Below are positions 1-7,832 of a stretch of DNA of 12,215 bases, one piece after another. Both the position numbers and the translations under genes were made by a program. This DNA comes from Bacillota bacterium (lineage in GTDB: Bacteria > Bacillota > Clostridia > Acetivibrionales > DTU013). Where the stretch lies: NCBI GenBank assembly GCA_023439545.1, contig JAEXNT010000060.1, positions 1-12,215 on the forward strand, in the 5' to 3' direction. Below the pieces are notes generated by a model. That model was not told the origin of the DNA, made no database searches, and saw nothing but the letters and a program-made list of their open reading frames with translations. Every line of letters starts with the position of its first letter. The first letter of the stretch is position 1.

Positions 1-3
1 AAA

Positions 4-23
4 TGGGACAAAAGAACCGTCCC
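4..23. repeat. Short inverted repeat (GGGAC...GTCCC) at window edge
   Basis: GGGAC at 5-9 is the reverse complement of GTCCC at 19-23, with a nine-base spacer AAAAGAACC. From memory, very similar GGGAC-(A/T-rich)-GAACC-GTCCC strings recur in many clostridial and other genomes near REP-like sequences and Y1 transposase (RAYT/IS200-like) genes. No transposase is visible here because the window begins at this point. The hairpin is directly seen; the mobile-element link is an inference. Confidence 0.4.
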
Positions 24-35
24 TGCGTTTCACCG

Positions 36-71
36 AAAAATCAAGTGAGTCAAGGAAGCCTCCCTGATTCA
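36..71 (-). terminator. Probable terminator of the minus-strand miniprotein gene
   Basis: On the minus strand, bases 71-59 pair with 58-46 in an imperfect stem (one A-C mismatch, a few G-U pairs, about a 4-base GGCT loop). A run of five Ts (plus-strand As at 36-40) follows five bases after the stem. It lies 37 bases downstream of the stop codon of the small gene at 108-230. The imperfect stem and offset U-tract make this moderate. Confidence 0.4.
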
Positions 72-107
72 CACTCATCACTGACTTATCCGAAATGTAC
101 CCACTGC

Positions 108-230
108 TCACTTGGGATCCGCAAATATGCCAACCGGGCACACGAACAAAATCAGAAATACGAGTATAAAGAACAAAATGGCGCAATTATCGCCGCAGAA
201 ACCGCCGAAGAAACCTCCTCTTTCTGCCAT
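108..230 (-). CDS. Small glycine-rich single-helix membrane protein (40 aa)
   Basis: A 40-codon reading frame starts with ATG at 230 and ends with TGA at 110-108. It is preceded by an excellent ribosome binding site (GGAGGTG, 8 bases before the ATG when measured from GGAGG) and by a good promoter at 284-311. The protein begins MAERGGFFGGFCGDNCA, a short Gly/Phe/Cys-rich head, followed by a strongly hydrophobic helix of about 16 residues (ILFFILVFLILFVCPV) and a short tail ending ADPK. Gly-rich head plus one hydrophobic helix is the layout of the very small YjcZ-type proteins of Firmicutes, several of them linked to sporulation; similarity here is only in layout and composition. It contains three cysteines (residues 12, 16 and 31). 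It is transcribed divergently from the clpE-like gene and is probably monocistronic. I do not recognise a specific family, so function is unknown. Its size makes it easy for gene callers to miss; the expression signals are the main support. Confidence 0.72.
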   Translation of the reverse strand: MAERGGFFGGFCGDNCAILFFILVFLILFVCPVGIFADPK

Positions 231-283
231 TCAAAACACCTCCTCATGTAATTAACATAATGGTTTGTTATTTGTTTTTCGCT

Positions 284-311
284 AGTATAAATATATTCTG
301 CAGCGGTTCAA
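284..311 (-). promoter_or_regulatory. SigA-type promoter for the miniprotein gene
   Basis: On the minus strand TTGAAC (311-306) is followed after 16 bases by TATACT (289-284), close to the vegetative consensus. Transcription would start near 277, giving a leader of about 47 bases before the strong RBS and the ATG at 230. It does not look like a SigE, SigK or SigG promoter, so sporulation-only expression is not indicated. Confidence 0.55.
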
Positions 312-362
312 TCGGTTACAAAATTTGCTTTGCGACAAACACAAAAAGGTTCAGCTTACAAG

Positions 363-392
363 TAGACCTTGACTGCCGGATTGTGTTATACT
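363..392 (+). promoter_or_regulatory. Extended -10 promoter of the clpE-led block
   Basis: TATACT at 387-392 is preceded by TG at 384-385 with one base between, giving an extended -10 element. TAGACC at 363-368 sits 18 bases upstream and matches four of six positions of the -35 consensus. TTGACT at 369-374 is a better -35 sequence, but its spacer of 12 is too short. Start of transcription would be near 399. I found no CtsR heptad repeat (GGTCAAA type) around it, although clp genes are often CtsR-controlled in Firmicutes. Confidence 0.5.
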
Positions 393-398
393 TATCTA

Positions 399-522
399 AT
401 CAGCGTTGAGCAGCAGTCATAAGACACGAATGAAACGTATAATAAATTGATATATGAGGCGTCAGGCCTCTTGTTATTCGACCAGGCACAGATGGCAGCA
501 GGAGCGAAAGGAGTTGATTACT
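399..522 (+). promoter_or_regulatory. Leader of clpE-like gene with weak hairpin and alternative -10
   Basis: This stretch of about 120 bases lies between the proposed start of transcription and the clpE start codon. It holds a second possible -10 (TATAAT at 438-443) without a recognisable -35, and a short inverted repeat GAGGC (456-460) / GCCTC (466-470) followed by TTGTTATT. A five-base-pair stem is weak for termination. The stretch ends in AAAGGAG at 507-513, the RBS of the clpE-like gene. Confidence 0.25.
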
Positions 523-525
523 GTG

Positions 526-2841
526 ATGATGTGCTCAGTTTGCAAGGAAAATTATGCAGTGGTTTTTATTACGAAAATCGTCGACGGAAAGCAGATACAG
601 GAAGGCCTTTGCCTGTCTTGCGCGAAAAAGCAGGGTATACAGCCTGTCAACCAATTGATAGAACAGACGGGTATGTCCGATGAGGATATTGATAATATAA
701 ATAAACAGATGAGCAGCCTGTTTGACAATATCGATATGGATCAGGGAAACAACGGGCTTGCGGGCATTGAACCCCCGAACAATAAAGCCAATCCGATATT
801 TAATTTTCTTAACCGCGTATTTCCTAAAAGCGAGGAAGCGGGTGAAAATGGAGAACCCAAGGATCCTTCGGACGAGAAGGACAATAAAAACGGTACCCGT
901 GTAAAGACCCAGGAAAAGAAAAGCCTGAAGAAGAAGAAATATCTGGATATGTACGGTACGAATCTGACCGATTCGGCCAAAGAGGATAAAATTGACAGGG
1001 TCATCGGAAGACAGCGCGAAATAGACAGGGTCGTACAGATATTGAACAGGAGAACCAAGAACAACCCAGTGCTCATCGGCGAACCGGGCGTCGGCAAGAC
1101 TGCCATCGCTGAAGGGCTCGCGGTCAGAATAGCCAAGCGCCAGGTACCTGCAAAACTGTTCAATGCCGAGATCTACCTGCTCGATATGACGGGTATAGTA
1201 GCCGGTACCCAGTTCAGGGGCCAGTTCGAAAGCCGTATGAAGGGGATAATCGAGGAGGCAAAGGCTTTGGGCAATGTCATCCTCGTTATCGACGAACTGC
1301 ACAATATAATGGGCGCCGGTGAGGCCGAGGGCGCGATGAACGCAGCCAATATCCTCAAGCCAGCCCTTTCAAGAGGGGATATACAGGTGATCGGCGCTAC
1401 TACTCTCAATGAGTACCGAAAGCATATAGAGAAGGATACCGCGCTCGAAAGAAGGTTCCAGCCTGTACTCGTGGAAGAACCCTCAGTTGAGGAGACCATA
1501 GATATCCTTAAGGGCGTAAGGGATTATTACGAAAAATATCACAGGGTCAGGATAAGTGATGAAGTTATTGAGTCTGCAGTCAGGCTGTCGGAAAGGTATA
1601 TTTCAGACAGGTTCCTTCCGGACAAGGCGATCGACGTCATCGACGAGGCAGGATCCAGGGTAAACCTGAAAAATACCGGATTGGTAGAACTGGAAGCCTT
1701 GAAGGACGAACTGAAAAAGGTACAGGAGGAGAAGGAAAGCGCTGTTTCAGCCGATTCCATCGAAGACTACCAGAAGGCTGCGGACCTGAAAGTGAATGAA
1801 TGCAAGCTCCTGCAGAAGATAAAGGAGTTTGAGGAGCATAACAAGGAAGATATCCTTACGGTAGACGATATAGCTTATGTTATTGAAAGCTGGACAAAAA
1901 TTCCTGTGCAGAGGCTTACCGAAGTCGAGGCGGATAAACTTATGAACCTGGAGGAAAGGCTTCATAAAAGAGTTATAGGCCAGAATGAAGCCGTCGCCAG
2001 TATAGCCAAGGCAATCAGAAGGAACAGGGCGGGCTTCAGGAAGAAAAAGAAACCGGCTTCCTTCGTATTTGTCGGCCCCACAGGCGTTGGAAAGACAGAG
2101 TTGGTGAGAGCGCTGGCAGTGGAACTGTTTGAAACCGAGGACTCGCTGATAAGGCTAGATATGTCCGAATATATGGAGAAGCATACCGTATCGAAGCTGA
2201 TAGGTTCACCTCCGGGATATGTCGGTTACGACGATGGAGGACAGCTGACTGAAAAGGTGAGGAGAAAACCTTTTTCGATAATACTCATGGACGAGATCGA
2301 AAAAGCACATCCTGACGTATTCAACATGCTGCTTCAGATACTTGAAGATGGCAGGCTGACGGACAGCCACGGACGGGTCGTGAATTTTGAGAATACGGTT
2401 ATCGTTATGACTTCGAATGCAGGCACCACGTTGAAAGCGAACGGCATCGGCTTTAGCAACGACGGCTATAAAGCCCTGGAAAGCAGGGTGCGGGATGTAA
2501 TGAAGGAGACCTTCCGTCCCGAATTCCTGAACAGGCTTGACGAGATAATAATATTCACGGAACTGAGCAAGGACGAATTGAAGCAGATTGTCGGCCTGAT
2601 GCTTGAAGAGGTAAGGGCGGAAGCTATGCAGAAGGGTATCTCGCTCAGCTTTACGGACGCATTGACAGATTTCGTGCTGGAAAAGGGATACGATCCCAAA
2701 TACGGCGCAAGACCGCTCAGAAGGACTATACAGAAATATGTCGAAGACGAACTGACCGAGAAATTCTTCATGGGCAGTGTAAAGCCCGGCAGCAGCCTGG
2801 TGGCGGATGTTGTTGAAGGAACGGTACAATTCAGGATGTAA
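526..2841 (+). CDS. clpE: ClpE-type AAA+ unfoldase, ATP-binding subunit of a Clp protease
   Basis: Cytosolic ATP-driven unfoldase that would feed substrates to ClpP. The 771-residue protein opens with a zinc finger: CxxC at residues 3-6, 22 residues, CxxC at 29-32, the spacing typical of ClpE rather than ClpC. A charged, lysine-rich linker follows (about 33-150) instead of ClpN repeats. AAA domain 1 has Walker A GEPGVGKT (185-192) and Walker B ending IDE (255-257). A UVR-like coiled segment lies at about 409-432. AAA domain 2 has Walker A GPTGVGKT (517-524) and Walker B LMDE (587-590). An IGF tripeptide (641-643) sits where ClpX and ClpC carry their ClpP-binding loop, so ClpP partnership is likely. 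It is longer than B. subtilis ClpE (about 700) because of the linker. Start choice: AAAGGAG at 507-513 favours GTG 523 by spacing; ATG 526 or 529 gives the usual Met-Cys opening. An in-frame ATG at 454 has no RBS. No ctsR or mcsAB neighbours; the next gene begins 13 bp downstream, suggesting cotranscription. Confidence 0.93.
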   Translation: MMCSVCKENYAVVFITKIVDGKQIQEGLCLSCAKKQGIQPVNQLIEQTGMSDEDIDNINKQMSSLFDNIDMDQGNNGLAGIEPPNNKANPIFNFLNRVFPKSEEAGENGEPKDPSDEKDNKNGTRVKTQEKKSLKKKKYLDMYGTNLTDSAKEDKIDRVIGRQREIDRVVQILNRRTKNNPVLIGEPGVGKTAIAEGLAVRIAKRQVPAKLFNAEIYLLDMTGIVAGTQFRGQFESRMKGIIEEAKALGNVILVIDELHNIMGAGEAEGAMNAANILKPALSRGDIQVIGATTLNEYRKHIEKDTALERRFQPVLVEEPSVEETIDILKGVRDYYEKYHRVRISDEVIESAVRLSERYISDRFLPDKAIDVIDEAGSRVNLKNTGLVELEALKDELKKVQEEKESAVSADSIEDYQKAADLKVNECKLLQKIKEFEEHNKEDILTVDDIAYVIESWTKIPVQRLTEVEADKLMNLEERLHKRVIGQNEAVASIAKAIRRNRAGFRKKKKPASFVFVGPTGVGKTELVRALAVELFETEDSLIRLDMSEYMEKHTVSKLIGSPPGYVGYDDGGQLTEKVRRKPFSIILMDEIEKAHPDVFNMLLQILEDGRLTDSHGRVVNFENTVIVMTSNAGTTLKANGIGFSNDGYKALESRVRDVMKETFRPEFLNRLDEIIIFTELSKDELKQIVGLMLEEVRAEAMQKGISLSFTDALTDFVLEKGYDPKYGARPLRRTIQKYVEDELTEKFFMGSVKPGSSLVADVVEGTVQFRM

Positions 2842-2854
2842 GGAGTTGTAAAAG

Positions 2855-4171
2855 GTGAGGAGAAACAGTATCTTCCAGACTTTACTTCTCTCAGCGGCAA
2901 TAGTGTTGATGACGGGCGCCTGCACACAGGCGCCCGATAAGTCGCGTACGGCTGTAAATAAAAATCAGGCCGGTGAAACTGCAAAAACCACGCTTAGGTT
3001 CATAAGCAGCTGGGGAGGAGTCGACAGCAAGGCGGAGACTCTTAAAACGGTCCTGAACCAGTTCGAAAAAAGCAACCCGGATATTTCCATTGTAAATGAA
3101 TCTCTTTTCGGGGAGGATTTCCTTCCCAAAATCAAAACGGACTTCGCATCCGGAAACGACCCCGACGTATTTGGCCTTTGGCCGGGATCGGATATCAATA
3201 TGCTCATAAAGGCCGGCAAGGTTTATGATCTTACAGGAGAGCTTTCCAAAGACCATGAATGGAAAAACAGCTTCGACACCGATATGTGGGGTTATACTAC
3301 ACAGGACGGTAGGATCTACGGGCTTCCGTTCGAAGTCATATTCGAATGCATGTTCATCAACAGGGATCTCTTCTCCAGATATAGCGTACCGGTTCCCGGG
3401 AACTTTGAAGAACTCAAGATTGCCGCACAAATTTTTAATAATCACAATATAATTCCCATAGCGTTCAATACGTATGCGGAAGGCACTTACCTGTACCAGA
3501 ACCTGATAGCTGTCATGGGCGGGAAGGACGGTACAGAAAAGCCTTTCGAAAACGGATCCATAAAACCGAGCCATATTGCCGCATTGCAACTGATCAAGGA
3601 ATTGTACGACATGCATGCATTTCCGGACGACTGCTTCACAATGACCAATAACCAGAGAAATGTTCTTTTCAAGCAGAAAAAGGCGGCAATGATAGTGCAG
3701 GGCTCATGGTTCATAGGAGAGTTCGACCCGAACGATACGAGCGTCGACATAATACCGTTTCCATATCCCGACGGGTATGAGAGCCGCAAAGGCACCATGG
3801 TCTATGGACTTGGGGGAGGCACCTTCCACATGAGCGCAGTGTCCGGTGGGGACAAGACCAAACTCGACGCTTCCCTAAGGCTCCTGAAGTTCCTGACATC
3901 ACCTGAAACGGCTGCTGTATTTGCTTCCGAAACAGGTATGATCAGCAATGTCGATATAGACAGCTACAATATAAAATACAGGGAGCTTGCCGTTAAAGGA
4001 AACCGGCTGGTCGAACGCGCTCCGTATCTGGTCGGACCATTGGATCACTTTGTAGACCGGGCATCCTGGGAGAAGGATATAGCTGAACAATTCCCTTATT
4101 TGCTCACCGGAAAGATCACTGCGGAAGAAATGTGGTCAACTGCAATAAGAAATGGGATAATACCCAACTGA
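2855..4171 (+). CDS. Extracellular sugar-binding lipoprotein (SBP family 1), CuaD-like
   Basis: Solute-binding protein of the ABC carbohydrate type, anchored outside the membrane. Start is GTG 2855 with AGGAG at 2841-2845 nine bases upstream; that RBS touches the clpE stop codon. Residues 1-22 form a lipoprotein signal peptide (RR, hydrophobic core LLLSAAIVLM) with lipobox TGAC, so Cys23 would be lipidated. The mature part (about 416 aa) has the family opening LRFISSWGG followed by an amphipathic helix (KAETLKTVLNQFEKSNPDI), then DPDVFGLWPG and, in the C-terminal lobe, MIVQGSWFIGEFDP, all typical of family 1 proteins. No permease or ATPase genes are adjacent. The neighbours are a kinase and a regulator, so a sensing role, presenting sugar to the kinase, is more likely than transport. 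CuaD of Ruminiclostridium cellulolyticum has this context. The ligand is inferred to be cellobiose or longer cellodextrins from the phosphorylase downstream. A transport role with permeases elsewhere remains possible. Confidence 0.88.
   Translation: MRRNSIFQTLLLSAAIVLMTGACTQAPDKSRTAVNKNQAGETAKTTLRFISSWGGVDSKAETLKTVLNQFEKSNPDISIVNESLFGEDFLPKIKTDFASGNDPDVFGLWPGSDINMLIKAGKVYDLTGELSKDHEWKNSFDTDMWGYTTQDGRIYGLPFEVIFECMFINRDLFSRYSVPVPGNFEELKIAAQIFNNHNIIPIAFNTYAEGTYLYQNLIAVMGGKDGTEKPFENGSIKPSHIAALQLIKELYDMHAFPDDCFTMTNNQRNVLFKQKKAAMIVQGSWFIGEFDPNDTSVDIIPFPYPDGYESRKGTMVYGLGGGTFHMSAVSGGDKTKLDASLRLLKFLTSPETAAVFASETGMISNVDIDSYNIKYRELAVKGNRLVERAPYLVGPLDHFVDRASWEKDIAEQFPYLLTGKITAEEMWSTAIRNGIIPN
2913..2936 (+). 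other. GC-rich hairpin inside the binding-protein coding start
   Basis: A perfect 10-bp stem (2913-2922 with 2927-2936) closes a CACA tetraloop, about 60 bases after the GTG start. It covers the codons of the lipobox (Thr-Gly-Ala-Cys) and the first mature residues. There is no U-tract, so it is not a classical terminator. It could slow translation as the signal peptide emerges, or act as an mRNA processing or stability element between clpE and the sensor genes; both are inference. Confidence 0.45.
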
Positions 4172-4231
4172 TCCGGGCGGAGCTTGCCGGGCAGATAATA
4201 CTGATAAATGGTTTGCGTGGGGGTCAACCTG

Positions 4232-6067
4232 ATGAAATATTCTCCCTCAGTATTTCTTAAATTTTATAAGAACCTTTCCATAAGGAACAAGCTGGTATCG
4301 ACGCTTTTCGTGCAGATACTGATTCCACTTGTCCTGATCGGATATTTGAGCTACAAAAATTCCGAAAGCATAATCAATGAAAATTCCACCAACTATTCGC
4401 GTGACATCCTCAATATGATACAGCTCAGGCTCGACGACTATACCGACAACCTTACGAACATATCTCAGGATCTGCTTTACGAGGATAGAATATACACTGC
4501 TCTCAAGAGCAGTTACGATACCGACGATCCGATACAGCAGTATGAATATGAGAATACGATCAACAGTTATCTGAAAATGGTGGTCATATCAAGATCCGAA
4601 ATACGTTCGATATGTATTTTTTCCGATGACGGAAAGGAGTACTACCAGGATGATAACACCAGGGAAGCCGGCTCCAGCGAGGATATCCCCTACAGCGACA
4701 TGCTCGGTAAGGCGAGGCAGATGAAGGGCAAGCCGTATATACATGTCGTTTCCGAAGGTAATAAGGCCAAGGCAATTTATCTTGTCAGACAGATAAACGA
4801 CAGGGACCGATTCGGCGAACTGGGCCTTCTCGTGATCAAGATAAAAATGGAATTGCTCGATGAGGTCTATCAGGGGCTGACCGGCAATCTCCAGAACATA
4901 ATGATACTTTCTCCGGATATGGATCTCATAGCCAGCAGGGTCAATGACGATCTCTCGGTCTATTCCGGCATACTCTCCGGCAAGATAAGCGGTGAATCCG
5001 GCGAACTTGCCGATGAAAAATCCGGCCTGTTCGTATCTTATATAACACTGAAAAATACCGGGTGGAAGGTCGTTGCCTATGTAACGCTGGATGAGCTTTA
5101 CAAGGATGCGAACACCCTCAGACGGAACATAATAATGCTATGCGTCATAGTAATACTGGTACTTACCGTGTTGACGGTATTCATAGCCTTTGATATAGTC
5201 AAGCCGATCAACAGACTGGTAAAGGGTATGAAAAAGGTGCAAGCCGGCAAGAGCAACGTCCAGATCAAGGACGACAGGGGTGACGAACTGGGTTTTCTGA
5301 ACAAGGCCTTCAATGAAATGTCAAGCGAAATAAACCATCTGGTGAACTGGGTGTACAGGGAACAGCTGACCAGAAAGGAAGCCGAGCTGAAGGCGCTGCA
5401 GTCGCAGATCAACCCGCACTTCCTGTTCAATACGCTCGAGGCAATAAACTGGCTGGCTCAGCTTAATAACGTGCCTGAAATAAGCAGCACGGTCTCCGAC
5501 CTGTCCGATCTTATGGAGGGCAGCATAGGCAGAGACGACAGGCTGATAACGATAAAAGAGGAATTCACCTACGCTGATAAATATATTTCATTACAAAAGA
5601 GGAGATTTGGCGACAGAATAGAATTAGTTAAAAATATACAATCTGAAGTGAACAGCATAAAAATACCCCGCCTGCTTATCCAGCCGCTTATAGAAAATGC
5701 AGTGTACCACGGTATCGAGCGTATAAGGGGTAAGGGTATCATTACGTTGAACGCGGAAAAACTGGAGGACTGCGTTTCCATAGAGGTCATCGACAACGGC
5801 GCCGGCATGGAACGGGAGGATCTCGAGCAGTTGAACGCCAGGCTTTCAATGGATAATGACACCTACTTCAAGAGCCTTGGCAATAAGAGGAGTAAAAGCA
5901 TCGGAATCGAAAATGTAAACAGAAGGATAAAGCTTTTTTATGGCGAAAATTATGGCTTGAAAATTGAAAGCGAAGCTGGCAGGTTTACCAAGGCGGTGGT
6001 CATGATACCTTTTAAAATCAACGCTGATGGAGGGGAAGGCTACTATGTTCAAAGTTCTGATAATTGA
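4232..6067 (+). CDS. Sensor histidine kinase, YesM/CuaS-like (His_kinase, HATPase)
   Basis: Membrane kinase of the LytS/YesM type (His_kinase PF06580), 611 residues. TM1 is at about 21-41 and TM2 at about 300-323, enclosing roughly 255 extracellular residues, the size of a double Cache-type sensor domain. A HAMP domain follows (about 324-375), then a helix with the phosphorylation motif INPHFLFNT, where His396 is the expected acceptor. The ATPase domain shows the N box (IENAVYHG, Asn489), the G1 box DNGAGM starting at Asp521, and a G2-like SIGIENV (Gly558). The extracellular domain could contact the sugar-loaded lipoprotein encoded just upstream. Start choice is uncertain: ATG 4232 has GGGGG (4219-4223) eight bases upstream, while ATG 4208 adds eight residues and has no RBS. 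The gap from the binding-protein stop is 60 bp, and the 3' end overlaps the regulator gene by 23 bp, so translation is probably coupled. Confidence 0.93.
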   Translation: MKYSPSVFLKFYKNLSIRNKLVSTLFVQILIPLVLIGYLSYKNSESIINENSTNYSRDILNMIQLRLDDYTDNLTNISQDLLYEDRIYTALKSSYDTDDPIQQYEYENTINSYLKMVVISRSEIRSICIFSDDGKEYYQDDNTREAGSSEDIPYSDMLGKARQMKGKPYIHVVSEGNKAKAIYLVRQINDRDRFGELGLLVIKIKMELLDEVYQGLTGNLQNIMILSPDMDLIASRVNDDLSVYSGILSGKISGESGELADEKSGLFVSYITLKNTGWKVVAYVTLDELYKDANTLRRNIIMLCVIVILVLTVLTVFIAFDIVKPINRLVKGMKKVQAGKSNVQIKDDRGDELGFLNKAFNEMSSEINHLVNWVYREQLTRKEAELKALQSQINPHFLFNTLEAINWLAQLNNVPEISSTVSDLSDLMEGSIGRDDRLITIKEEFTYADKYISLQKRRFGDRIELVKNIQSEVNSIKIPRLLIQPLIENAVYHGIERIRGKGIITLNAEKLEDCVSIEVIDNGAGMEREDLEQLNARLSMDNDTYFKSLGNKRSKSIGIENVNRRIKLFYGENYGLKIESEAGRFTKAVVMIPFKINADGGEGYYVQSSDN

Positions 6068-7661
6068 TGACGAGCCTATCATCCGTAAGGGACTAAGGAA
6101 TATTATCAACTGGAAAAACTTCGGGTGCGAAGTCTGCGGAGAAGCAGCCGACGGCCTTGAAGGTATCGATCTGATCAGGAAGCTTTTGCCGGATATCATC
6201 ATTACCGATATCAAGATGCCCGAAACTGACGGCCTCACAATGCTCCGTGAGATAAAGGATTCGGTGCCGGACAGCAAGATAATCATACTGACGGGACACC
6301 GTGATTTTGACTACGTGCACGAAGCTCTGAAAATCGGGGCTTTCGACTTCCTGCTCAAGCCGTCGAAAATAGAAGAACTGATGTCCGTTATCACAAGAGC
6401 GGTAAAAGAGCTGAAATTCAAAAAGGAACGGTCCGAAGAGATAGAGAAGCTGAGCATGCTGTTCAAGCAGAACATATCGGTCCTTCGCGAGAAATTCCTG
6501 TACGACGTCATATATGAGATCAACACTGATGAGGAGGATATCCTTCAGAAGCTCGAGCTTTTCAATGTGAAATCCAAGGAATTCTTTATGCTGATAGTAC
6601 AGAACGATTCCGAGGACAGCGACACCAGCGAGATAAGCCAGTATGACAGGCATTTGTACCAGTTCGGGATTATCAACACGTTCAACGAAGTATTTGCGGA
6701 CGTGTTCGACGTTATAAACGTAACCCTGAACAATATGGGTATAGCGTTTATTCTGACGCAGAAGGATGAAGCCGGGAATGTAGCGGAGATTATCGATAAA
6801 AAGTGCTTATACCTCCAGGACATTATCTGCAATTGTTTCGGTTTCACAGTGACTATCGCGGTGAGCTCGGAAGGCACGAAAATGATGCAGCTTCCCCAGA
6901 AATTCGGAGAGTGCCGTGAAGCGCTCGAGCATAAATTCTATATGGGCAGCAACTCGATAATCTTCCATAGCGATATCAATACCTTTTTCAAATACGATGA
7001 CCATTCCATGCTGGAAAAGCTGCAGAAGGCGCTGATCGAAGGGATAAGGTCCGGAAACGAACAATTCGTCAGAGACAGGCTGCAGGATATCTATAGCTAT
7101 ATCAAAAGCGTCGATCCTTCCAATAAGGATTTTGTAAAGAATTTCTACTGGAACCTTATTTCGTCGATAAACAACATCCGTATGTCGCTTATGTCGGGAG
7201 ACAGCGATAAGAAGCTTGAATACAGTGAATTGAGCGGCCTTTACGGGCTTATTGAGAAATGCTCCAACGCCGACGAATTGAACACCCTGCTCGACGAATC
7301 CGCCAGGAGCATCACCTCCAAGGTCAACAGCTATAACAACAAGAGCATCAAGCTCATTCTCCGCAAAGCTGTGGAATACCTGCAGAAGCACTACAACGAA
7401 CAGATCACGCTCAATGAAGTGGCCGAACATACCTTCGTCAGCACCTACTATATCAGCAGGATGTTCAAGAAGGAAATGGGCAAGAACTTTGTCGACTACC
7501 TTAATGAGATCCGTATAGAAAAAGCAAAGGAAATGCTCAGGGACGTCCGCTACAAGACATACGAAGTCGCAGAGCAGGTAGGTATCCCCGATGCGCATTA
7601 TTTTTCCAAATTATTCAAGAAATATGTCGGCGTAACGCCTACCGAATTTCGTGAAAAATAG
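6045..7661 (+). CDS. Response regulator with AraC-type DNA-binding domain, YesN/CuaR-like
   Basis: Cytosolic transcription regulator of 538 residues, partner of the kinase that overlaps it. The receiver domain (about 1-120) has the acidic pair Asp8/Asp9, the phospho-acceptor Asp55 in IITDIKMPETDG, Thr83 and the conserved Lys105-Pro. A middle region of about 300 residues matches no motif I know, as is usual in YesN-like proteins. The C-terminal AraC/XylS domain (about 434-538) has two helix-turn-helix units, including ITLNEVAEHTFVSTYYISRM and the closing signature VAEQVGIPDAHYFSKLFKK. Start ATG 6045 is chosen because GGAGGGG (6029-6035) precedes it; an in-frame ATG at 6027 lies upstream of that site. 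By analogy with CuaR it would activate sugar-uptake and phosphorylase genes. The gene directly downstream encodes cellobiose phosphorylase, the most obvious local target. Confidence 0.93.
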   Translation: MFKVLIIDDEPIIRKGLRNIINWKNFGCEVCGEAADGLEGIDLIRKLLPDIIITDIKMPETDGLTMLREIKDSVPDSKIIILTGHRDFDYVHEALKIGAFDFLLKPSKIEELMSVITRAVKELKFKKERSEEIEKLSMLFKQNISVLREKFLYDVIYEINTDEEDILQKLELFNVKSKEFFMLIVQNDSEDSDTSEISQYDRHLYQFGIINTFNEVFADVFDVINVTLNNMGIAFILTQKDEAGNVAEIIDKKCLYLQDIICNCFGFTVTIAVSSEGTKMMQLPQKFGECREALEHKFYMGSNSIIFHSDINTFFKYDDHSMLEKLQKALIEGIRSGNEQFVRDRLQDIYSYIKSVDPSNKDFVKNFYWNLISSINNIRMSLMSGDSDKKLEYSELSGLYGLIEKCSNADELNTLLDESARSITSKVNSYNNKSIKLILRKAVEYLQKHYNEQITLNEVAEHTFVSTYYISRMFKKEMGKNFVDYLNEIRIEKAKEMLRDVRYKTYEVAEQVGIPDAHYFSKLFKKYVGVTPTEFREK

Positions 7662-7832
7662 CAAGTATATACACCATAAAGCAATTCATTCTATTAACCT
7701 CATCTTCCATGCATTGTAACATATAAGAGGCGGACAACGATGTTTTATTCGAATCGATCGGGACCGGGCTGGATCAGCCCCGGCCTTGCCATGTTTACGG
7801 CAGGACTTATTATTTATAATGCGGAGGTATTT
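7662..7832 (+). promoter_or_regulatory. Intergenic region before cellobiose phosphorylase, with hairpin
   Basis: This gap of 171 bases separates regulator and phosphorylase. I see no terminator, so readthrough is possible. TATAAG at 7722-7727 could be a -10 lacking a good -35, as expected of an activator-dependent promoter; this is weak. A hairpin CCGGGCT (7764-7770), loop GGATC, AGCCCCGG (7776-7783, one bulged C) sits between it and the RBS GGAGG (7823-7827). No clear CcpA cre site was found. The AraC-type regulator's site cannot be assigned by eye. Confidence 0.3.

Noticed and set aside
3..251. Plus-strand open frame of 82 codons at the window start
   Set aside because: It has no RBS, crosses the terminator-like hairpin and lies antisense to the small minus-strand gene, which has far better signals.
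231..525. CtsR operator upstream of clpE
   Set aside because: No tandem GGTCAAA-type heptads were found; regulation by CtsR cannot be supported.
535..1302. Minus-strand open frame of 255 codons opposite clpE (also 2206-2925 and 2891-3616)
   Set aside because: These are antisense shadows of well-supported plus-strand genes, with no RBS and no recognisable domains.
6807..7598. Minus-strand open frame of 263 codons opposite the response regulator, and 8772-9500 opposite the phosphorylase
   Set aside because: Frame shadows created by the codon composition of the coding strand; no start signals.
7815..7820. Perfect TATAAT just before the phosphorylase gene
   Set aside because: A start from here would fall inside or after the RBS, and no suitable -35 is present.
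7740..7832. Longer N-terminus of the phosphorylase starting at 7740
   Set aside because: The extra 31 residues do not look like the family, while ATG 7833 has a well-placed GGAGG and gives the usual length.
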